Positions 6,895-11,032 of a DNA stretch of 11,032 nt are shown piece after piece (position 1 is the stretch's first letter; every line of letters starts with the position of its first letter). This stretch comes from Euryarchaeota archaeon UBA106 (GTDB taxonomy: Archaea > Thermoplasmatota > Poseidoniia > Poseidoniales > Thalassarchaeaceae), in the NCBI GenBank assembly GCA_002502365.1, contig DAOJ01000015.1, positions 1 through 11,032 on the forward strand. Direction: 5' to 3'. The position numbers were made by a program, and so were the translations under genes. The notes beneath the pieces were generated by a model, which saw only the letters and a program-made list of their open reading frames with translations, was not told where the DNA came from and ran no database searches.

Positions 6895-7248
6895 ATGAGC
6901 AAAAGAGAGTTCGTAGATTTCGCTACTGTCCGCGATTTGTTATTGGATGCCAGAGAGAGAAGGGGTGAATTGTCCTATGAGCAGAAGGTCGCCCTACAAC
7001 ACGCTGAGTGGGCAGCTAGTGAAAATCGCGGTGGAATGAAGACTAGTCCTGAGACTTTCACTAATTTATTTGAAGACCTTTCCAAGAACGAAAAATTAGC
7101 TCAACATCCTGAGGTGTGTGCAAAGATATCAGAACTTGCTCCTATCAAGGTAGAGGATGTCCGCGTAATTATCGCTTCAAAGAGAATTGCAATGGATACG
7201 GATGAGGTTGAGGAAATAATCACCACCGTCAGGCAACATATTCTCTAA
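6895..7248 (+). CDS. rpoF: DNA-directed RNA polymerase subunit Rpo4 (RpoF, Rpb4-like)
   Basis: The protein has 117 residues, the normal length for archaeal Rpo4/RpoF. With Rpo7 (RpoE) it forms the stalk of archaeal RNA polymerase, which helps open-complex formation, RNA binding and termination. The N-terminal part has the LLLDARERRGELSYEQKVALQHAE helix pair (about 14-38). The C-terminal HRDC-like half carries LAPIKVEDVRVIIASKR (81-97), matching the family's P-x-x-x-(D/E)-(D/E)-(L/V)-R-x-(I/L)-(I/L) signature, and ends with an EEIITTVRQHI helix. It begins five bases after rpl21e. In many archaea rpl21e, rpoF, DUF655 and ksgA are consecutive, as here. The stalk partner rpo7 is not in the window, as is normal because it usually sits elsewhere. 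Confidence 0.93.
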   Translation: MSKREFVDFATVRDLLLDARERRGELSYEQKVALQHAEWAASENRGGMKTSPETFTNLFEDLSKNEKLAQHPEVCAKISELAPIKVEDVRVIIASKRIAMDTDEVEEIITTVRQHIL

Positions 7249-7353
7249 TTTTGTAGAATTTTAATCTTGGACGCAGCATTTTGCGAAAATTCACCGATTC
7301 CAAAGCAACACATCCATTCATGAGGGGTAACCCACTTCCGAGGACTGAGGATT
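7249..7353. other. 105-base gap between rpoF and the DUF655 gene
   Basis: The gap opens with two T-rich tracts (AATTTTGTAG then AATTTTAATC, about 7247-7266). These could act as an archaeal oligo-T terminator after rpoF, or the second as a TATA-like element for the next gene. No clear stem or RNA gene is visible. A 36-codon open frame from the ATG at 7320 overlaps the DUF655 gene in another frame and is not considered real. Confidence 0.35.
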
Positions 7354-7923
7354 ATGCAGCCGAATGGCAATTCCAATGGCGACCCAGCCGCTGGTCCCTT
7401 TGCATCAGAGACTCATATCAGAGTGCTTGATGTAATGGAAAGAAGACCATCTGGATGGGAAATTCATGCAATTTCAGAACCAGGTCTTCATATCGTAAGA
7501 GCAAGATTGAACGATGGTTTCACATCAGAATCAGGTGATTACATCGCTCTTGATTCTGGAAAGGCAGGTCCACTATCTTCACTTCGCTTCCAAGATTTAA
7601 CAGCAGAGGGAAACTCAGTCCTACAGGAATCAGTTATAGAATCGATCAAAGTAAACCCAGACCCTCATTTAGGATTCTATAATCGAGCCAATAACATTTC
7701 ACTCAAGGTTCACGCCTTCCAACTCCTTCCAGGTGTTGGTAGCTCAACTGCAAGGTCTTGGGTAGAAATACGCGGGCCTAATGGCTGGATAGATCTAGAA
7801 GACGTTAGTCAGAAGTTAGAAATTGATGCAGTCGACCTACTTGCTGAGAGGTATGTAAGCGAAATGGAAAATCCAGGAGAAGTACCCTGTCTGCTTGATT
7901 TACTGGTGAGGGTCAGCGCCTGA
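7354..7923 (+). CDS. DUF655 family protein with helix-hairpin-helix motif
   Basis: The protein has 189 residues and matches the archaeal DUF655 family in layout: a variable beta-rich front part (about 20-90) and an NPDPHLGFYNRANNISLKVH segment (101-120). The front part resembles the small OB-like barrel described for this family. The second segment corresponds to the family's E-x-x-F-(V/I)-x-F-(F/Y)-N-x-A-x-x-(I/L)-(T/S)-x-(R/K)-x-H block. A helix-hairpin-helix LLPGVGSSTARSW follows at 124-136, of the type that binds nucleic-acid backbone without sequence preference. The function is not established; constant company with ksgA, rpoF and rpl21e points to RNA or ribosome work. The first 20 residues are Gly/Asn/Pro-rich and probably disordered. 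The ATG at 7354 is preceded by CTGAGGATT. ksgA starts 13 bases after its stop, so the two are very likely co-transcribed. Confidence 0.85.
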   Translation: MQPNGNSNGDPAAGPFASETHIRVLDVMERRPSGWEIHAISEPGLHIVRARLNDGFTSESGDYIALDSGKAGPLSSLRFQDLTAEGNSVLQESVIESIKVNPDPHLGFYNRANNISLKVHAFQLLPGVGSSTARSWVEIRGPNGWIDLEDVSQKLEIDAVDLLAERYVSEMENPGEVPCLLDLLVRVSA

Positions 7924-7936
7924 TAGAGGTGGGCGT

Positions 7937-8809
7937 ATGGAAGACCTCGATGTTAGACTGTTAGTTGATTTATTGAGAGATCGAATTACTCCGAATCGCT
8001 CCCTTGGTCAACATTTTCTTCTCGATGAAGCAGTCATTGAAAGAGCAGTAGAAATAGCTTCGGGGAACAAGCCAATAAATCAACAGAGTCATGTTTTGGA
8101 GATTGGTCCAGGTCCAGGTTCTTTGACATTGGAATTGTTGCGAACCGGAGCAAGAGTAACCGCCATTGAATTGGATGAAGAAGCCATATCGCATCTGAAT
8201 CGGGTTTTCGATAGCGAAGAAGTAAGATTACAAGTCATCCATGGCGATGCACTTCAAATCGAATGGCCGCAAGATATCACTCATATTGTTTCGAATCTAC
8301 CCTACCAAATATCCAGTCCGATATTGGAGAAAATTCAGCAATTCCATTTGAATAATCAGTTGCAGGGAATTACTCTACTTGTTCAGGAAGAATTTGCAGA
8401 AAAAATGGCCATGAGCAAGGGCCATGCAAGTAGGGGGCCACTTGGTCACTCACTTTGGCTAGATTTTGTCGTAGAATTAGATTTGAAAGTTCCACCTCAT
8501 TCCTTCAGTCCATCTCCAAGGGTGCATTCTCGCCTAACAAATATGGTTCCAATTGACCGCGATTCCACCACATCTATAGATAACCGACTTTACCGTATGG
8601 TGATTTCTGAGTGTTTCTCCAATCGTCGTAGGAAATTACGAACTACGTTGAAAAAACCACCAAATCGCCTCAATAGGATATCTGGATGGCATCGCGCCCG
8701 TTGGGTAACAGCAATTGCTTCAATTCCCATTGAAACACTAGATTTACGTCCTGAAAATCTTTCCTCTGAGGATTGGGTCAAAGTTATCTCACAAATTAGC
8801 CAAGCCTGA
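7937..8809 (+). CDS. ksgA: 16S rRNA (adenine-N6,N6)-dimethyltransferase, KsgA/Dim1
   Basis: The enzyme uses S-adenosylmethionine to dimethylate two adjacent adenines in the 3'-terminal hairpin of 16S rRNA late in small-subunit assembly. The protein has 290 residues, a normal length. RSLGQHFLLD at 21-30 is the family's N-terminal signature. EIGPGPGSLT at 55-64 is motif I of the SAM site, with the acidic E78 (AIELD) following, and GDAL lies at 103-106. NLPYQISSPI at 120-129 is the catalytic N-L-P-Y motif. The C-terminal RNA-binding part has FSPSPRVHSRL (190-200), where VHS replaces the commoner VDS, and a basic NRRRKLR at 229-235. A GAGGTG ribosome site (7926-7931) precedes the ATG by five bases. 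It ends the conserved translation string. Confidence 0.95.
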   Translation: MEDLDVRLLVDLLRDRITPNRSLGQHFLLDEAVIERAVEIASGNKPINQQSHVLEIGPGPGSLTLELLRTGARVTAIELDEEAISHLNRVFDSEEVRLQVIHGDALQIEWPQDITHIVSNLPYQISSPILEKIQQFHLNNQLQGITLLVQEEFAEKMAMSKGHASRGPLGHSLWLDFVVELDLKVPPHSFSPSPRVHSRLTNMVPIDRDSTTSIDNRLYRMVISECFSNRRRKLRTTLKKPPNRLNRISGWHRARWVTAIASIPIETLDLRPENLSSEDWVKVISQISQA

Positions 8810-8909
8810 ACAATACAGAGATCCGGAATCCCACGCCTTCAAAGGCAACACTAGGCTCGGGTAGTACAGCGAAGCGTGTAGAGGCATCGCTGGGAAGGGA
8901 GTTGGTAAA
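8810..8909. other. 100-base leader region before the zinc-ribbon protein gene
   Basis: The gap contains two small inverted repeats: GCCT-TCAA-AGGC at 8835-8846, and CAGCGA (8867-8872) pairing with TCGCTG (8887-8892) across 14 bases. A purine-rich GGGAAGGGAG at 8892-8901 serves as ribosome-binding site. No convincing TATA box or tRNA-like fold was seen. It may be a structured leader or just a spacer. Confidence 0.3.
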
Positions 8910-10001
8910 ATGGCCAAGAAGGACACTTATCTCGCGCTTCTGCGTAGAGGTATCGACGAGAATACGGCTCAACTCCTAGCTGATTCGGGGATTAAAGTCG
9001 GGGATTTGAAGAAACTCGACGAAGAAAAACTTCGCAATAATTACGGACTAAAGAAGGAGATTGCAAAGTCTGTCCTCGAAGCGGTAAAATCCGGTCCAAG
9101 AAGTTCAGCGAAGCAGAGATATCTCGCAGATGTACTCTCTAAGGATAAGAAAAAGAAAGTCGATAAAATCGAAGAGCAGCGATTCAAGCGAGAACAGAAA
9201 GATATCGTTGCCGAGCTTAATGAAAAGAAAGAGGAACTTAGGCTCGCTAAGGTAGAGGCATTCCGCTCCAAAAAATTAGTAATGAACCGCCTTGGTAAGA
9301 CCATTGAATTAATCGTGAAATTGGAAAATTCATTCGATGATGAATCTAAGCGAGAACAACGCACGAAACTACGGGATCAACTTGAGACTCGCGGATTAGA
9401 AGCGGCTAGAGACCATGAAATGCTTGAATTGGTTGGTACACCTCAAGATATAGTTGATTTCCGGAGAAAAATAGCTCCCAAACTGTGCATGTATGCATGT
9501 CCAGAGTGTGGGGAAGAGATGGACCCCCGTGGCGGGAATGTAATCGAAGATCCAACTGACTTTTCTTTCATATGTTGGGATTGTGAAGAGGAATTCCATG
9601 CTCCTATGGCGAACTATGTCGATGAACAATTGAACAATGGCTCTCGGATTAGCATTGATCCAAAGATGAAGCCAAGAAATAAGGTGATTCGTAAGCCTAA
9701 GAAGAAGTCTGCTGATAAAATCAAGGATTTGATGATAAAGGACTTGGAAGCAACTGGAGCATCAGCCGAAGAAATGGCTGCGGCAGTTGAGGCAAGCGAT
9801 CTAACTGGCGGACTAATGAGCATTGATGAATGGATAGACCAAACTCTTGCAGCTAAGGGCTATATCCAAGCCCAAGAACACCGTGAAGACTTCATCCTAG
9901 CCACAGGTGCAGGAGCTACCAAATTCAACAAGTGGATGAAGAAGGCTGGTCTTGTTTTCAATAAGCAGACTGGTCAGTGGACTCGCTGGAAAAATGATTG
10001 A
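8910..10001 (+). CDS. Unrecognised protein: HhH-like N-terminus, charged coiled coil and four-Cys zinc ribbon
   Basis: I do not recognise this 363-residue family. Residues 8-60 read like a helix-hairpin-helix or SAM-like unit (LLADSGIKVGDLKKL ... YGLKKEIAKSVLEAV), resembling N-terminal domains of archaeal DNA/RNA-binding proteins. Residues 63-175 are a Lys/Glu-rich, probably coiled-coil helix region. A zinc ribbon follows, with CPEC at C197/C200 and CWDC at C222/C225; an additional C193 lies just before. Residues 250-275 are a strongly basic linker (PKMKPRNKVIRKPKKK), followed by helices and a C-terminal aromatic/basic tail (FNKWMKKAGLVFNKQTGQW). There is no signal peptide or membrane span, so it should be cytosolic. 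The composition suggests a nucleic-acid or ribosome/polymerase-associated protein. It follows ksgA by 100 bases, which fits but does not prove that. The ATG at 8910 has GGGAAGGGAG ahead of it. Confidence 0.85.
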   Translation: MAKKDTYLALLRRGIDENTAQLLADSGIKVGDLKKLDEEKLRNNYGLKKEIAKSVLEAVKSGPRSSAKQRYLADVLSKDKKKKVDKIEEQRFKREQKDIVAELNEKKEELRLAKVEAFRSKKLVMNRLGKTIELIVKLENSFDDESKREQRTKLRDQLETRGLEAARDHEMLELVGTPQDIVDFRRKIAPKLCMYACPECGEEMDPRGGNVIEDPTDFSFICWDCEEEFHAPMANYVDEQLNNGSRISIDPKMKPRNKVIRKPKKKSADKIKDLMIKDLEATGASAEEMAAAVEASDLTGGLMSIDEWIDQTLAAKGYIQAQEHREDFILATGAGATKFNKWMKKAGLVFNKQTGQWTRWKND

Positions 10002-10044
10002 GTCCACCGGTCGATTTCAATACGAATAATCGATTCGGAGTATC

Positions 10045-10332
10045 GTGGCGATAGTCCGATTCTTCCGCGGAGCCCTTCTTCTTGGAGTAGCAGAAGCCGA
10101 AGAAGATGAGCCGTTGGTTGACGTTGCCCAGAAGGCCGGAGTTGATATTCCGACTAATTGTACATCGGGCAACTGCGGCACATGTTTGGTTCGGTTGAAG
10201 GAAGGGAAAATGGAATATCCTGAACCATTACCACCAGGACTTGACGAATTCCTAATCGAGGATGGTGGTGTACTTTCTTGTTGCATGCAACCGTCAGAAA
10301 CCTGCGATATTGATGTAATTCCGCCTTTGTGA
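10045..10332 (+). CDS. Plant-type 2Fe-2S ferredoxin
   Basis: The protein has 95 residues and the beta-grasp ferredoxin pattern. The cluster loop is C39-TSGN-C44-GT-C47, followed by the distant fourth ligand in VLSCCMQP (C79, with C80 next to it). The preceding VDVAQKAGVDIPTN matches the conserved helix and turn before the loop. Such proteins carry single electrons between reductases and oxygenases, desaturases or other redox enzymes in the cytosol; the partner is not identifiable here. A further C87 and the CC pair are extra cysteines for the family. The start is a GTG at 10045 with GGAG at 10037-10040; no suitable ATG exists upstream in the 43-base gap. The small membrane protein gene follows after nine bases, so the three genes from here to the cupin look like one operon. 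Confidence 0.9.
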   Translation: MAIVRFFRGALLLGVAEAEEDEPLVDVAQKAGVDIPTNCTSGNCGTCLVRLKEGKMEYPEPLPPGLDEFLIEDGGVLSCCMQPSETCDIDVIPPL

Positions 10333-10341
10333 TGTGATTTT

Positions 10342-10503
10342 ATGGATGACCAAGAATTTCTGTTCTTAGTAATCTTTAATTTTGTAGGGGTGGGAATTGC
10401 TGTATGGTTTCTCTATACACGCCTCCGCGCAAAGCTTGTCGAGGTAGAAGAGAGGAAGGCAAGAAGATGGAAGCGTGACAAAACCAAGGAGATTGAAGAA
10501 TGA
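10342..10503 (+). CDS. 53-residue single-span membrane protein, unrecognised
   Basis: This short gene fills the space between the ferredoxin and cupin genes exactly. It starts with an ATG at 10342, nine bases after the ferredoxin stop, preceded by GATGTGAT (10331-10338), a good match to the local ribosome-binding pattern. Residues 1-5 are acidic (MDDQE). Residues 6-25 form one hydrophobic span (FLFLVIFNFVGVGIAVWFLY), and 26-53 are a highly charged tail (RLRAKLVEVEERKARRWKRD and on). By the positive-inside rule the N-terminus faces out and the tail is cytosolic. Its stop codon overlaps the cupin start (ATGATGG at 10500-10506), implying translational coupling. It resembles many small archaeal membrane proteins in style, but I know no family for it. 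Confidence 0.72.
   Translation: MDDQEFLFLVIFNFVGVGIAVWFLYTRLRAKLVEVEERKARRWKRDKTKEIEE
10487..10493 (+). promoter_or_regulatory. Ribosome-binding site of the cupin gene inside the small gene
   Basis: AGGAGAT lies within the last codons of the small membrane protein gene, six bases before the ATG at 10500 and nine before the ATG at 10503. Either start is acceptable. Confidence 0.5.
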
Positions 10504-10862
10504 TGGATACGATTAATCTGAAAGAAAAACTGGACAAATTTTCCGACCATTGGTCCCCAAAGGTAATCGCTGAATTAAATGATTATCAATTTAAATTAGT
10601 GAAAATTCAAGGCGAATTTGTTTGGCATAATCATCCAGATACCGACGAGGTATTCATCGTTATTGAGGGTAGCATGAATATCGAATTTGAGAACGAAACA
10701 GTTCAGCTAAACGAGGGTGAGATGCTTGTGGTTCCGAAAGGTATCGAACACAAACCATACGCAGATTCTGAATGCAAAGTTATGCTAGTCGAGCCTCGTG
10801 GTGTAGTGAATACCGGAGATGCTGAAAGCGAACTCACAGCGGATAATGACGTCTGGATTTGA
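10500..10862 (+). CDS. Single-domain cupin protein
   Basis: The protein has 120 residues with both cupin motifs intact. Motif 1 is G38-x4-H43-N-H45-x4-E50-x6-G57 and motif 2 is G73-x5-P79-x-G81-x2-H84. This gives the usual 3-His/1-Glu metal site (H43, H45, E50, H84) of a small beta-barrel metalloprotein. The layout is that of a common, mostly bacterial small-cupin family: an FSDHWSPKVIAELNDYQFKL opening, PKGIEHKPYA in the second motif and an EPRGVVNTGDAESELT tail. Family members are often annotated as sugar-isomerase-like or simply cupin, without a proven reaction. The bacterial look suggests past transfer into this lineage. The gene overlaps the small membrane protein's stop codon by 4 bases (ATGA) from the ATG at 10500, or by one base if the adjacent ATG at 10503 is used. 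Its own stop is four bases from the end of a converging gene. Confidence 0.9.
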   Translation: MMDTINLKEKLDKFSDHWSPKVIAELNDYQFKLVKIQGEFVWHNHPDTDEVFIVIEGSMNIEFENETVQLNEGEMLVVPKGIEHKPYADSECKVMLVEPRGVVNTGDAESELTADNDVWI

Positions 10863-10866
10863 CTAC

Positions 10867-11032
10867 TTATTCGTTAATCGCAGCAGTCCATCTATCCGCC
10901 TGAGGTACACCAACAACTTCGATATGGCAGGCTAGAACTCCTTTCTGTTGATTTATTTCCGAGCGAAGTTCCATCAGGTCGTTGATACAACACGGACAAT
11001 GTGCCCGGGTTGGTTGTATCCACAACTGGACA
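10867..11032 (-). CDS. C-terminal end of an unrecognised Cys-rich protein, cut by the window edge
   Basis: The minus strand is open from the right edge to a TAA at 10867-10869, giving 54 residues. The visible part begins VQLWIQPTRAHCPCCINDLM, continues with a charged helix (MELRSEINQQKG), then a hydrophobic strand LACHIEVVGVP, and ends QADRWTAAINE. The HCPCC cluster plus a later Cys could be a metal or thiol site. I cannot name a family from this fragment. Codon use and residue composition look like real coding sequence, and the stop lies only four bases beyond the cupin stop, as expected for compact convergent genes. The start and most of the protein lie outside the window. Confidence 0.6.
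   Translation of the reverse strand, partial: VQLWIQPTRAHCPCCINDLMELRSEINQQKGVLACHIEVVGVPQADRWTAAINE

Noticed and set aside
7320..7430. 36-codon frame overlapping the start of the DUF655 gene
   Set aside because: It overlaps a well-supported gene in another frame, has unusual Trp/Arg-rich composition and no recognisable domain.
5054..8834. Ten-base sequence GTGGGATTCC at 5054-5063 found inverted at 8825-8834
   Set aside because: Many 10-base matches are expected by chance in an 11-kb window, and the surrounding bases do not match.
1..11032. tRNA, rRNA, CRISPR, insertion sequence or prophage signals
   Set aside because: No T-loop-like GGTTCGAATCC with a cloverleaf, no regularly spaced repeats, and no transposase or integrase motifs were seen on either strand.

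Overview
The window is archaeal. It carries ribosomal protein L21e, the RNA polymerase subunit Rpo4 (RpoF), the archaeal/eukaryotic tRNA pseudouridine synthase Pus10 and DUF655, none of which has a bacterial counterpart in this arrangement. Gene content, moderate-to-low GC and large MMPL-type membrane proteins beside bacterial-looking genes suggest a planktonic Marine Group II/III euryarchaeon (Poseidoniia). That placement is an inference from style, not a phylogenetic result.

Layout. (1) Positions 1-236, minus strand: the N-terminal part of a fumarylacetoacetate-hydrolase family enzyme running off the left edge, with a TATA-like box placed as for a leaderless mRNA. (2) 320-4968, plus strand: a DnaJ-like co-chaperone with only half the usual zinc centre, a 1093-residue RND/MMPL exporter and a DUF971 protein. 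The gaps are 28 and 16 bases, so this looks like one transcription unit. (3) 5089-8809, plus strand: the translation cluster pus10 - rpl21e - rpoF - DUF655 - ksgA, with gaps of 5 to about 105 bases. The L21e-RpoF-DUF655-KsgA order is a classic archaeal gene string. (4) 8910-10001: an unrecognised protein with a helix-hairpin-helix-like N-terminus, a charged coiled coil and a zinc ribbon. (5) 10045-10862: a plant-type 2Fe-2S ferredoxin, a 53-residue single-span membrane protein too short for ordinary ORF calling, and a cupin whose start overlaps the small gene's stop. (6) 10867-11032, minus strand: the C-terminal end of an unrecognised Cys-rich protein, convergent with the cupin and only 4 bases away.

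How the genes fit together. Pus10 (tRNA positions 54/55), KsgA/Dim1 (16S rRNA dimethyladenosines) and L21e serve ribosome and tRNA maturation. RpoF, with Rpo7, forms the RNA polymerase stalk, so one string links transcription and translation. Several starts were moved inward from the longest frame because Shine-Dalgarno sequences of the GGAGGTGAT type (for pus10, rpl21e and rpoF) lie just before the inner ATG.

No tRNA, rRNA, CRISPR array, insertion sequence, attachment site or origin was recognised. No stretch over 300 bases lacks a gene; the longest gaps are about 80-120 bases and are described individually. The most worthwhile oddities are a His-to-Cys change in the probable DUF971 zinc site, two extra predicted membrane spans in the exporter, the half-size DnaJ zinc centre, and the unassigned zinc-ribbon protein next to the ribosome-maturation string.
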